Counted from the first letter of the stretch, positions 1 to 7,451 are shown. The stretch is DNA of 11,529 nucleotides from Nitrogeniibacter sp041600915 (GCA_041600915.1 JBFIJC010000094.1:1-11529), one strand, 5' to 3'. Made by a program: numbers and translations. The notes: generated by a model not told the origin, from the sequence alone.

Positions 1-4
1 AGCC

Positions 5-940
5 ATGTCACGATCCATGCCTCCGCTGCAATCGCTGCGTGTATTTGAAACGGCCGCCCGCCACTTGAGCTTCAAACAAGCGGCCGAAGAGCTCCATGTG
101 ACACCGGCTGCCGTCAGCCATCAGATCAAGGCGCTTGAAGAGCATCTGGGTGTGCCGCTGTTCCATCGTCTCACTCGAGCACTGGAGCTCACCGAGGCGG
201 GCGAACGCATGCTGCCGCTGGTGAGCGAGGGCCTGGCGCACCTGGCTGCGGCCGTTGAAACGGTGGCGCTGAAAGCGCCGTCACGCCATTTGCGGATTTC
301 CGTGCCGCCGGCGTTTGCCGTGCGCTGGCTGGTCCATCGCCTGCAGCGTTTTACCGTGGCGCATCCTGACATTGATCTGGTGCTCGGCACCGAGGCCAAT
401 ACCGTCGATGCGCCCGATCTCGAAGACGTTGAGTCCGACCTGGTCGCGCTACGCGACGGCGAGGTGGACGTGGAGATCCGCTTTGGCCGTGGCGCCTACC
501 CGGGGATGCGCACCGATCTGGTGATGGAGGTGTCGTATGTGCCGGTGTGCCATCCCGACTTGCTTAAAGGCAAGCGCCGCCTCAAGAAAGCCTCTGACCT
601 GAGCTTTCACACGCTGCTGCATGACGATACGGCAGCGGGGCGTTCGGAACGCGTCAGCTGGCAGGACTGGCTGCGGGCCGCCAAGGTGAACAGCGTCGAC
701 CCCAGTCGTGGGCCGCATTTTTCAAATTCGAGCCTCGCGCTCGAAGCGGCCATGGATGGCTATGGCGTGATGCTCGGCCTGTATCCGATGGTGCAGCGCG
801 ATATCGACGCGGGGCGTCTGGTGCGCCCCTTCGATCTGGCCATCCCGTCGCGCTACGCCTACTACCTGGTGTCGCCGGAAACAACAGCCGACCGGCCCGC
901 CATTGCGCAGTTCCGGCAATGGCTGATGGCCGAGATCTGA
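5..940 (+). CDS. LysR-family transcriptional regulator, GcvA-like
   Basis: A 311-residue DNA-binding regulator, close to the usual LysR length of about 300. The N-terminus (PPLQSLRVFETAARHLSF, residues 6-23) and the winged helix-turn-helix that follows (about 22-50, with TPAAVSHQIKALEEHLG) are the signature of the GcvA branch, as is the wing FHRLTRALELTEAGE. Residues about 95-305 form the periplasmic-binding-protein-like effector domain. In known GcvA-branch members this domain senses a small molecule; the ligand here cannot be read from sequence. LysR regulators often control a divergently transcribed neighbour, which would lie left of the window, so the target is unknown. The ATG at 5 is taken as start, with a second in-frame ATG at 17. 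Only four bases lie upstream, so no ribosome binding site can be judged. It ends 7 bases before the convergent membrane-protein gene. Confidence 0.93.
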   Translation: MSRSMPPLQSLRVFETAARHLSFKQAAEELHVTPAAVSHQIKALEEHLGVPLFHRLTRALELTEAGERMLPLVSEGLAHLAAAVETVALKAPSRHLRISVPPAFAVRWLVHRLQRFTVAHPDIDLVLGTEANTVDAPDLEDVESDLVALRDGEVDVEIRFGRGAYPGMRTDLVMEVSYVPVCHPDLLKGKRRLKKASDLSFHTLLHDDTAAGRSERVSWQDWLRAAKVNSVDPSRGPHFSNSSLALEAAMDGYGVMLGLYPMVQRDIDAGRLVRPFDLAIPSRYAYYLVSPETTADRPAIAQFRQWLMAEI

Positions 941-947
941 ACCGCGC

Positions 948-2285
948 TCAGCTCGACGGGCGGCTATGCCCAAAAAAGTACTGGCTCATCTGCTCAAGCG
1001 AGGGGTTGTTTGGCAGCATCACGCCATTGACCTCCAGCGTCGGCGTACCCACGCCTCCGTCGCGCCAACCGGCGGCGCGCAGCTTGGTCCACATCAGCTG
1101 TTGCGCTGAAGGATCGGTATCGATGAAGACTTCGTCGTAGCGAATGCCCAGATCGTCGAACAAGACGCGCTTTTTGTCGCAGTAACCGCAGGTGGTGAGC
1201 GAATACATGGTGATCTGATCGCGATTGGGATCATAGTCGCGCAAGGCCGCCATTTGCATCCCGCCGGTGGCATCGCCTTTGAAGCTGGACGTTTCGTTGT
1301 AGCGCGTTGCGGTATCCATAATGTCTTGCGCGAAAAAATTGAAGGCGATGCTGAACGATGCAACAACGCACACCATTGCGCCGAGGGAGGCGATCCAGCT
1401 CGTGGGTGCGGGCCGGGCCCCGAAGTTGTTTTCGTCTTTGCTGCCGGGCAAAAACATCAGCAGCAGACTGAACAGACCGCCAACGTAGGGAATCGCGGTA
1501 ATCAGCACCCACCAGCCGCGCCAGTCGAAATCGTGGCAGCGCAAAATACTCAGTCGCGCACCAAAAAAAACCGCGACCAGCGCACACAAGCCCAGGATGA
1601 GAATACTCTCCATGCGGATGCCGACAATCGCGAGCCACATCAGCAAGCTGGTCAACAACATACTGCCGGCAAGGTATGAGCGTCGGCCGATACGCCCGCC
1701 GAAATCGGTGCCAAACAGCCGCGCAGCTTCGGTGTCGACCAGGGGCGCATCACCAGCATGAACCCGCAGGGAGTTGTGCTGGACGGTCGATACGCCGGCT
1801 TGTGCTTCATGAGCCTGCTGTTCACGAGCTGCGAGCACGCGCGGCATATCACAGCCACAGTTCAGGCAAAGCGTGCGCCGGGGCTGACGATGGGCGCATT
1901 CGGGGCAGTCCATGTCGCCGGCGGGTGTGTCGTTGGTCGGCACCAGGTCCAGCACCGTGGGCGCCGCTTGCGCGGGCGACGGGGGGATGGCGCGTTCGAC
2001 GGCAGGCGTCTCGGTTGTTGGTGCCACCCTGGGTGCCGGGGCGATCACCGGCTCGGGGAGATCGGCCTCAACCCGGATGCCAACGCCCATGGCGGCAAGT
2101 TTTCGGCGATAGGCTTGCGCCTTTTCGTTGTCCAGACCCTTCCGTAGCGTGACGCGTTTGCCGGAAAACAGCTGGGGTGTTTGCTCTGGCGTGACTTTCA
2201 GCATCTGAGCCAGTTGCGCTTTGACGACCTCGGGGTCGTGGCCGGGCAGAATGTCACCTGAAAAAACGAGTTTGAATTGCGTCAT
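948..2285 (-). CDS. Zinc-ribbon / DUF805 membrane protein with C-terminal glutaredoxin-like domain
   Basis: A 445-residue multidomain protein. Residues 1-75 form a soluble module (starts MTQFKLVFSGDILPGHDPE) that I recall seeing at the front of other bacterial membrane proteins; its role is unknown. A Pro/Ala-rich linker leads to a zinc ribbon with C127, C130, C140 and C143 (CxxC-x9-CxxC). Residues about 188-293 match DUF805: GRIGRRSYL, then R249-C-H-D, a Gly-Trp pair, and a closing PGSKDENNFG. Four membrane segments are visible at about 204-223, 226-247, 258-280 and 297-318. The C-terminal part (about 355-440) is thioredoxin-fold and glutaredoxin-like, with C366-G-Y-C369 and a cis-proline motif T414-P415. 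By the positive-inside rule both ends should be cytoplasmic (inference), so the redox site would work on a cytoplasmic or membrane-surface partner. The ATG at 2285 lacks a strong Shine-Dalgarno sequence. DUF805 itself has no established function. Confidence 0.88.
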   Translation of the reverse strand: MTQFKLVFSGDILPGHDPEVVKAQLAQMLKVTPEQTPQLFSGKRVTLRKGLDNEKAQAYRRKLAAMGVGIRVEADLPEPVIAPAPRVAPTTETPAVERAIPPSPAQAAPTVLDLVPTNDTPAGDMDCPECAHRQPRRTLCLNCGCDMPRVLAAREQQAHEAQAGVSTVQHNSLRVHAGDAPLVDTEAARLFGTDFGGRIGRRSYLAGSMLLTSLLMWLAIVGIRMESILILGLCALVAVFFGARLSILRCHDFDWRGWWVLITAIPYVGGLFSLLLMFLPGSKDENNFGARPAPTSWIASLGAMVCVVASFSIAFNFFAQDIMDTATRYNETSSFKGDATGGMQMAALRDYDPNRDQITMYSLTTCGYCDKKRVLFDDLGIRYDEVFIDTDPSAQQLMWTKLRAAGWRDGGVGTPTLEVNGVMLPNNPSLEQMSQYFFGHSRPSS

Positions 2286-2372
2286 GATGTGCAGGGCTTG
2301 TCGGCATTGGTCGCCATGTTAATGCAATCTGAATGCCGGCAAACCGACTTGGTGAGGAATTCCGCACAGGCG

Positions 2373-2400
2373 CCGACAAACAAGGGCGAATGCGTACAAT
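2373..2400 (+). promoter_or_regulatory. Possible sigma70 promoter for slyX
   Basis: CCGACA (2373-2378) and TACAAT (2395-2400) are separated by 16 bases and lie 27 bases upstream of the slyX start. The -10 box matches the consensus at five of six bases and the -35 box at four of six. This is a visual match only. The 142-base gap is shared with the divergent membrane-protein gene, for which I see no clear promoter. Confidence 0.4.
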
Positions 2401-2427
2401 GCCGGCTGCCCGAATCAGGAGAAAACG

Positions 2428-2628
2428 ATGGAATCACGTCTGGATGCGCTGGAGTGCAAGGTCATGGCCGCCGAGGACTTGCTCGAAGGTCTGAACATGA
2501 CGCTGTTCCGGCAGCAGGAGGCCATCGCATTGCTGCAATCGCAGGTGCTCGATCTCAAACGTCAGCTGATGTCAGCACAGCCTGCCGGCCCCGGTCGCCC
2601 TGAAGACGAAGTGCCGCCGCACTACTGA
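2428..2628 (+). CDS. slyX: SlyX family protein
   Basis: A 66-residue protein, close to the length of E. coli SlyX (about 72). It begins with a heptad-patterned helix predicted to form a coiled coil (residues about 1-48, rich in Leu, Glu and Gln) and ends in PPHY, the characteristic SlyX C-terminus. SlyX is widespread in Beta- and Gammaproteobacteria, yet its biochemical function is not established. Start choice: the ATG at 2428 has a strong ribosome binding site, AGGAG at 2417-2421, six bases upstream. Its last 7 bases overlap the end of the opposite-strand gene that follows. It is transcribed alone on this strand, since the next + strand gene begins almost 900 bases on. Confidence 0.92.
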   Translation: MESRLDALECKVMAAEDLLEGLNMTLFRQQEAIALLQSQVLDLKRQLMSAQPAGPGRPEDEVPPHY

Positions 2629-3290
2629 GCGACGGCCTTGCGCAAAGGGGCCCGCACGCGTTCGAAGCTTCGCGGTGCGACGTACTGCAGGATTTCCTTG
2701 CTCTCGGTATCGAGAATGAGATCGAGCCCCTTGTCGGGATAGAGCAGGTGGGTCTGGTGCGCATTGGTGGCGATCCGCTCGGCAGGCGTGCCAAAGCGTG
2801 ACAACACCGCTTCTTCGTCGAGATTGACGGAGGGGATGAAGACGATGCTGTCGACCGGGCGTGTCATGGCCGTGGCCAGATCGGCCGGGCTGAGTGTGGC
2901 CTTGCGCGTTGTCGAGTCCATGTACTCGGTCTTGACCGCGCGTTCGCGCATACGGTCGAGCTCTTCGCCTGCGACTGCGATTGTGAGCACCAGCTTGCCG
3001 GTCACAAAACCCAGCTGCGCACTGCTGATGTAGGCCTCGAGCGCGCCGGCTTCACCCGGCGCGGTGACAATGGCCACCGCCAGATCCTGGCCAAAGCGCT
3101 CGCGTGCCTCGCCGAGCGTACTTTGCTCCAAAGTCAGCCCGAACACGCGGCTGAGCCCCTGCGAATCGACTTCAATTTGCCACGGCAGCGCGGCTTGCTG
3201 ACCGGCGATCTCCTCGGACGAGGGCATGAAAGCCAAGGGCGCCACAATGGCCAGCACGACGAGAGACAGTATGGCGACGATCAGCTTCAT
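2622..3290 (-). CDS. Exported or membrane-anchored protein of unknown function
   Basis: From the ATG at 3290 the protein has 222 residues. An in-frame TTG at 3309-3311 would add seven residues, but the ATG places Lys2 directly before the hydrophobic stretch (residues 4-22), as expected for a signal peptide or N-terminal anchor. No lipobox cysteine is visible. The rest should be periplasmic. Two segments look alike: about 51-67 (GLTLEQSTLGEARERFG) and about 154-169 (SVNLDEEAVLSRFGTP). The second is followed by HLLYPDKGLDLILD and the C-terminal LQYVAPRSFE. A helix ending in FG-x-P, then a strand with Y-P-x-x-G-L, recalls BamE/SmpA-type small folds, but this is a weak resemblance and no function is assigned. 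The Shine-Dalgarno sequence is poor. The gene is monocistronic and tail-to-tail with slyX. Confidence 0.82.
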   Translation of the reverse strand: MKLIVAILSLVVLAIVAPLAFMPSSEEIAGQQAALPWQIEVDSQGLSRVFGLTLEQSTLGEARERFGQDLAVAIVTAPGEAGALEAYISSAQLGFVTGKLVLTIAVAGEELDRMRERAVKTEYMDSTTRKATLSPADLATAMTRPVDSIVFIPSVNLDEEAVLSRFGTPAERIATNAHQTHLLYPDKGLDLILDTESKEILQYVAPRSFERVRAPLRKAVAQ

Positions 3291-3326
3291 CTTTGGATAG
3301 TGCTCTGGCAAGACTCAAGGTTGGAG

Positions 3327-3355
3327 ATTGTCGCCCGCCCGGTCGAGCGGTGCAA
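3327..3355 (-). promoter_or_regulatory. Possible promoter for the minus-strand exported-protein gene
   Basis: Read on the minus strand, TTGCAC (3355-3350) and GACAAT (3332-3327) are separated by exactly 17 bases and lie about 37 bases upstream of the ATG at 3290. The -10 box matches four of six consensus bases; the -35 box matches only its TTG. Moderate visual support only. Confidence 0.3.
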
Positions 3356-3402
3356 TATTGGGAGGCCTTGGCGGGCCAATGAATGACATCAGCAAGTGCT
3401 GT

Positions 3403-3431
3403 TTGTTGGATGTGTGGCGCTATGCCAGAAT
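3403..3431 (+). promoter_or_regulatory. Possible promoter for the Mrr-like gene
   Basis: TTGTTG (3403-3408) and CAGAAT (3426-3431) are separated by 17 bases. If this is the promoter, transcription would begin near 3438. That is downstream of the first in-frame ATG at 3396 and upstream of the ATG at 3495, so the later start would be the real one. The match to consensus is moderate. Confidence 0.35.
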
Positions 3432-3484
3432 CACTTTTTCACAGCCCTTAGCCGAGGCGCAGATGCACGTCATGGTCATGCCGT

Positions 3485-3489
3485 GGGAG
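3485..3489 (+). promoter_or_regulatory. Ribosome binding site deciding the Mrr-like start
   Basis: GGGAG lies five bases before the ATG at 3495. The alternative ATG at 3396 has no comparable Shine-Dalgarno sequence, and the 33 extra residues it would add have no recognisable character. This supports 3495 as the start. Confidence 0.6.
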
Positions 3490-3494
3490 AGCAC

Positions 3495-4448
3495 ATGAAG
3501 CAAGCGAAAGGAGGTCTGCGCGAAGTGGCCGCCAAACCGCGCAAACCATGGACAGCATGGGTGCTGGTAGCGCTTCTGCTTGTGTTCGCGGCAGTCGCTT
3601 ACTGGCAGCAAGCGCCTTCGCAAGATGGCGCCGGAATGATCGTTCCCGCGCTGGCGGTGCTGATTTCGGTGGTGCTCGGCGCCGCGATCCTGGGGGCGCG
3701 GTGGCGCGGGCAGGCACCGAAGGGCAGCACAAAGCGCGACAAACACCGTACCCGGACGGCGCGGCAAAGTCTTGTGCATACTGACGATGCGCCGCCGACC
3801 ATGCACTCGGCCCCCACCGAATTTGATCCCTCCGCAATGGACGAGGCTGCGCTGTCCGACTTCGACCCCGAAGTGGTGCCTGCTGCCGCCCGGGTGTGGA
3901 CCTTGAGCCTGCTCGAAAGCCTCGAGTGGCAGCGATTTGAAGCCTTGTGTGTCGCGTATTACTCCCAGAAAGCAATCTCCCACCGCTCAGTGTCCTTGCC
4001 GCATGCTGCCGGTCGTGACGTCTTTTTATATCAGGACAAAGCGCGTCTGGAGCAGGCAACCGGCCTGGTCCATGTCCGCAGTCGCGGCGTGACTTATCTT
4101 GATGTGACGCCGGTGCGAGAGCTGATCGGCGCCATGACGCACGAGCGTGTCGATCGCGGTTTTCTCATGACCAACGGCTGCTTCACGCCCCAGGCCCGGA
4201 CGCTCGGGCGGGAGCACGGTATTGTGCTCGTTGATGGGCGTGTGCTGCTGGCCATGATCGAACGCCTGCCGGCCGAGGCACGCGACCGTCTGCACGCGAT
4301 TGCGACCGAGGGCAAATTCACTACGCCCTCTTGCCCGGCCTGTGGCGAAAAGATGGTCTCAGCCACCGGCTCTCATGGCGACTACTGGGGTTGCCGCAAT
4401 TTCCCCGAGTGCGCCACGGTCTTGCCCCGGCTCCCTGCGCTGAACTAG
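3495..4448 (+). CDS. Membrane-anchored Mrr-type restriction-endonuclease-like protein with topoisomerase zinc finger, active site altered
   Basis: A 317-residue protein. Two N-terminal membrane segments (about 20-37 and 48-67) are followed by a charged linker to about 130. An Mrr-type nuclease-fold domain spans about 137-258: W145-x-x-F-E, the G-R-D175-V strand, V-R-E-L-I-G-A-M, the MTNGCFTPQAR segment and the IVLVDGRVLLAMIE end. A C4 topoisomerase-type zinc finger closes the protein (C280, C283, C300, C306, with WGCRNFPEC). This domain order occurs in other bacterial proteins annotated as restriction endonucleases. Active members use D-x(n)-(Q/E)-x-K; here D175 is kept, but the Q-x-K position reads H193-V-R195, so cleavage activity is doubtful (inference). 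No methyltransferase or other restriction-system gene is nearby. Alternatives are a DNA-binding or DNA-sensing protein, or a membrane-tethered nuclease with unusual residues. Confidence 0.82.
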   Translation: MKQAKGGLREVAAKPRKPWTAWVLVALLLVFAAVAYWQQAPSQDGAGMIVPALAVLISVVLGAAILGARWRGQAPKGSTKRDKHRTRTARQSLVHTDDAPPTMHSAPTEFDPSAMDEAALSDFDPEVVPAAARVWTLSLLESLEWQRFEALCVAYYSQKAISHRSVSLPHAAGRDVFLYQDKARLEQATGLVHVRSRGVTYLDVTPVRELIGAMTHERVDRGFLMTNGCFTPQARTLGREHGIVLVDGRVLLAMIERLPAEARDRLHAIATEGKFTTPSCPACGEKMVSATGSHGDYWGCRNFPECATVLPRLPALN

Positions 4449-4463
4449 CCCGGCGACAAACCG

Positions 4464-4502
4464 CCCGTCAATTGCCATACTGAAGTCTGGATTTCTGACG
4501 GG
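4464..4502 (+). repeat. Inverted repeat overlapping the ribosome binding site of the PQQ dehydrogenase gene
   Basis: CCCGTCA (4464-4470) and TGACGGG (4496-4502) are perfect 7-base inverted arms around a 25-base loop. The right arm covers the first bases of the GGGAG Shine-Dalgarno sequence (4500-4504). It could be an operator or an RNA hairpin limiting translation, or it could be chance given the long loop. Confidence 0.35.
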
Positions 4503-4511
4503 AGTGATGCG

Positions 4512-5663
4512 GTGGCCGGCCTCCGATATTTGACACACCAAGTCATTGCGCTTGCGCTCGTTTTGACGGCGAGCAGCACCTTGCTGGCGAACAGTGTTCA
4601 GGTGGCGTCCTCCGCAGGCCGCTTGAACGTCACCGCCGTTGCCGCCGGGCTGGATACGCCATGGTCGCTCGTCTTCCTGCCAGACGGTCGCATGCTGGTC
4701 AGCGAACGGCCGGGTCGCTTGCGTATTGTCTCGGCCGACGGACGTCTCTCTGCCCCCATTGCGGGCGTGCCCAGGGTTCAGGCCGAGGGGCAGGGCGGTT
4801 TGCTTGATGTGGCGCTGAGCCCTCAGTTTTCAGACGATGGGCTGATCTTCTTCAGCTATGCCCAAGCGACAGTCAATGGCGTGCGCACAGCGGTGGCCAG
4901 GGCGGTGCTCGATCTATCCACCGAACCGGCGCAATTGACGAAGCTGGCGGTCATCTTTGCCCAGCGCGATGATCCGTCCGGGCGCCATCACTTTGGCTCA
5001 CGGCTGGTGTTCGATGCGGCAGGCAATCTCTTCATTACGCTCGGTGAGCGTTATCACGAACGCGATCGCGCCCAGGCGCTGAATAGCCATCTTGGCAAAA
5101 TTGTGCGCATTCGCCCCGACGGGAGCGTGCCGGCCGACAACCCGTTTGCTGCGCGAGCGGATGCCTTGCCCGAAATCTGGTCTTACGGACACCGAAACGT
5201 GCAGGGCGCGGCCATGCATCCGGCGACGGGCGCACTATGGACGCATGAACACGGGCCGCAAGGCGGCGACGAAATCAACCTGCCGCGCGCCGGCGCAAAC
5301 CACGGCTGGCCGGTGATCACCTATGGCCGTGAGTACGTGACTGGCTGGCGAATTGGCGATGGCACAACGCGGGCCGACGTCGCGCCGCCCGTGCATCAAT
5401 GGACACCATCAATCGCACCGTCCGGCATGGCCTTCTATACCGGCGACCTGTTCCCCGCGTGGCGGGGCAACCTCTTTGTCGGATCGCTGAAATTCGGCCT
5501 GTTGCTGCGTGTCGTGCTCGACGGCGACACGGTGGTGAGCGAAGAACGCCTGCTCACCGAAATCGGCCACCGTATTCGCGATGTGCGGCAGGGGCCGGAT
5601 GGCGCGCTTTACGTGCTGGACGAAACCGAAGGGCGCATCCTGCGCATCGCACCGGCCAACTGA
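4512..5663 (+). CDS. PQQ-dependent soluble aldose (sugar) dehydrogenase, YliI-type
   Basis: A 383-residue exported protein, close to E. coli YliI (about 371). Members oxidise aldoses in the periplasm with the quinone cofactor PQQ and calcium, passing electrons to the respiratory chain or artificial acceptors. A signal peptide covers about 1-27 (hydrophobic VIALALVLTASSTLL). The six-bladed propeller follows from about 38. Family motifs are present: TPWSLVFLPDGRMLVSERPG; EGQGGLLDVA (Q94); GRHHFGSRL with H160 as the likely catalytic base; GHRNVQG (R228, N229); WTHEHGPQGGDEIN; K327; and R354/R356 in GHRIRDVRQGPDG. All the residues expected for PQQ contact appear kept. The start is GTG at 4512, with GGGAG seven bases upstream; the ATG at 4507 is out of frame. 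No PQQ biosynthesis genes are in the window. It begins 63 bases after the Mrr-like gene, so cotranscription is possible. Its stop codon directly abuts that of the convergent ATPase gene. Confidence 0.92.
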   Translation: MAGLRYLTHQVIALALVLTASSTLLANSVQVASSAGRLNVTAVAAGLDTPWSLVFLPDGRMLVSERPGRLRIVSADGRLSAPIAGVPRVQAEGQGGLLDVALSPQFSDDGLIFFSYAQATVNGVRTAVARAVLDLSTEPAQLTKLAVIFAQRDDPSGRHHFGSRLVFDAAGNLFITLGERYHERDRAQALNSHLGKIVRIRPDGSVPADNPFAARADALPEIWSYGHRNVQGAAMHPATGALWTHEHGPQGGDEINLPRAGANHGWPVITYGREYVTGWRIGDGTTRADVAPPVHQWTPSIAPSGMAFYTGDLFPAWRGNLFVGSLKFGLLLRVVLDGDTVVSEERLLTEIGHRIRDVRQGPDGALYVLDETEGRILRIAPAN

Positions 5664-7451
5664 TTATTGCGCCTCGCCGCTGGCTGGCGGGGTCGAACGG
5701 GCGATCTCTTCGATGGTGGTGGTGCCGGCGGCGATCTGCTTCGCGCCCGCCAGGCGCAAGGGCGTCATGTGCTCGCGCACGGCCTGGGCACGAAAGCGTG
5801 CGAGATCCATGTCGGGGCTGATGTGCTGGCGCAGCGTCGGCGTCAGTGTCATCAGCTCGTAGAGGCCCACGCGGCCGTGATAGCCGGTCATGCGGCACTC
5901 CAGGCAACCGGCCGGTCCATTGGCGGTGGTTGGCAGTGTGGACTTCCAGGGCGCGACCAGGTCGCGCCAGTCGGCTTCATCGATGGGCTGCGCTCTGCGA
6001 CAGTGCGGGCACAGCGTACGCACCAGCCGCTGCGCGAGCACGCCGAGCAGGGTGGAGCGGATGAGGTAGGGCGGCACCCCGAGATCGAGCAGGCGCGTGA
6101 TCGCTGAGGGCGCGTCATTGGTGTGCAGCGTCGATAGCACAAGATGCCCGGTGAGCGCCGACTGGATGGCCATCTCGGCGGTTTCGAGGTCGCGGATCTC
6201 GCCCACCATGATCACATCCGGATCTTGCCGCAGCAGGGTGCGCACGCCGGTGGCGAAGTCGAGGCCGATGTTGTGCTGCACCTGCATCTGGTTCAGATGC
6301 GGATACACCATCTCGATCGGATCTTCGATGGTGCACACATTCACCTCGGGTGTCGCCAGCTCCTTCAGTGTCGAATACAGCGTAGTGGTCTTGCCCGAGC
6401 CGGTCGGCCCGGTGACCAGAATGATGCCGTTGGGCTGGGAGAACATCTCGCGCCAGCGCACGCCTTCGCTCTGGCTGAAGCCCAGATCATTGAATGACTT
6501 GAGCAGCACGTCGGGGTTGAAGATGCGCAACACCAGCTTTTCGCCAAAGGCGGTCGGCATGGTGGACAGGCGCAGCTCGATTTCTTCGCCGTTACCCGAC
6601 TGCGTCTTGATCCGGCCGTCCTGCGGGCGGCGCTTCTCGACCACATCCATACGGCCCATCAGCTTGATGCGGTTGGTGATCGCGGCGGCGACCGGCACCG
6701 GCGTCTGATAGACGAGGTGCATCACGCCGTCGATACGGAAGCGCACATTGCACACCTCGCGCCGCGGCTCAATGTGGATGTCGCTGGCGCGCTGCTCAAA
6801 GGCGTATTGCAGCAGCCAGTCAACGATGTGAATGACGGCCTGATCGTTGGCGTCCAGCGATTTGCGCGAGCCGAGCTGCACAAGCTGTTCGAAGTTGCCG
6901 ATCCCGCTCTGCACGCCCTCATGCTGCGCCACTGCGTGCTTGAGCGAGCGGGCCAGACTGTAGAACTCGGCTAGATAACGCAGGATGTCGGTCGGATTGG
7001 CGAGTACCCGGTGGATACGGATCTTGAGCGCCTGCTCGAGCACGGACAGCCATTCGCTCTCGTAGGGCTCGGCGGTCGCGATGGTGACATCGTTGTCGCG
7101 GATCGCCACCGGCAGGATGCGAAAGCGCGTTGCGTAGGCATGCGAAACCAGATTGCACACCGAGGACACATCGATCTTCAGCGGATCGATATGGAAATAG
7201 CTCAGCCCGGCGTCCGCGGCGAGCCATTCGGTCAGCGCTTCGACGCTGAGCGTGTCGTGCGGCGCGCAGGCGCGGGTCAGGCGGCGTTCGCCGACTTGCG
7301 CCAGCGGATGCTGATCATTGCGGCCGCGCATGCGCAAGGCGGTGATGGTTTCGTCGTGGTCGCGACGGCTGATCTGGTCGCTGGCGAGAAGTCGGGAGAG
7401 CAGGGTGTCGACGGTGAGTCGGCCGGTGGCTGGCGTGCGTGATCGTGTCAT
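5664..7451 (-). CDS. GspE/PilB-type secretion or pilus-assembly ATPase
   Basis: A 595-residue cytoplasmic hexameric ATPase of the type II secretion / type IV pilus family. The N-terminal domain (about 60-165) resembles the GspE/MshE N-domain, which in some members binds the inner-membrane platform or c-di-GMP. The ATPase core has Walker A GPTGSGKT (348-355), an Asp box (I-E376-D377-P), Walker B DPDVIMVGEIRD (410-421) and a His box GHLVLSTLHTND (435-446). The C-terminal metal-binding tetracysteine is C481, C484, C516 and C519, as in GspE and PilB. All catalytic motifs are intact, so the protein should be active. No pilin, platform (GspF/PilC) or secretin gene is next to it, so it cannot be assigned to secretion or to pili. 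The ATG at 7451 has only a weak ribosome binding site. It is divergent from creA across 121 bases, in which I see no convincing promoter. Confidence 0.93.
   Translation of the reverse strand: MTRSRTPATGRLTVDTLLSRLLASDQISRRDHDETITALRMRGRNDQHPLAQVGERRLTRACAPHDTLSVEALTEWLAADAGLSYFHIDPLKIDVSSVCNLVSHAYATRFRILPVAIRDNDVTIATAEPYESEWLSVLEQALKIRIHRVLANPTDILRYLAEFYSLARSLKHAVAQHEGVQSGIGNFEQLVQLGSRKSLDANDQAVIHIVDWLLQYAFEQRASDIHIEPRREVCNVRFRIDGVMHLVYQTPVPVAAAITNRIKLMGRMDVVEKRRPQDGRIKTQSGNGEEIELRLSTMPTAFGEKLVLRIFNPDVLLKSFNDLGFSQSEGVRWREMFSQPNGIILVTGPTGSGKTTTLYSTLKELATPEVNVCTIEDPIEMVYPHLNQMQVQHNIGLDFATGVRTLLRQDPDVIMVGEIRDLETAEMAIQSALTGHLVLSTLHTNDAPSAITRLLDLGVPPYLIRSTLLGVLAQRLVRTLCPHCRRAQPIDEADWRDLVAPWKSTLPTTANGPAGCLECRMTGYHGRVGLYELMTLTPTLRQHISPDMDLARFRAQAVREHMTPLRLAGAKQIAAGTTTIEEIARSTPPASGEAQ

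Noticed and set aside
957..978. GGGC...GCCC stem next to a run of A on the + strand after the LysR gene
   Set aside because: For the + strand transcript the run is A, not U; for the minus strand the U-run comes before the stem, so it does not have terminator form.
3368..3379. Short palindrome TTGGC-GG-GCCAA upstream of the Mrr-like gene
   Set aside because: Only five bases per arm, no second copy seen, and GC-rich palindromes of this size occur by chance.
3396..3494. A 33-residue N-terminal extension of the Mrr-like protein from the ATG at 3396
   Set aside because: It has no good ribosome binding site, a likely promoter lies inside it, and the ATG at 3495 has a well-placed GGGAG.
5672..5692. 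Hairpin CCTCGCC / GGCGGGG with a 7-base loop near the PQQ dehydrogenase/ATPase junction
   Set aside because: No T-run follows on either strand and one pair is a wobble; it lies in the coding end of the ATPase gene, so it is not called a terminator.
6097..6708. A 203-codon + strand frame opposite the GspE-like ATPase gene
   Set aside because: It mirrors the conserved Walker and His-box region of the ATPase; its Ser/Arg-rich composition is typical of a shadow frame.
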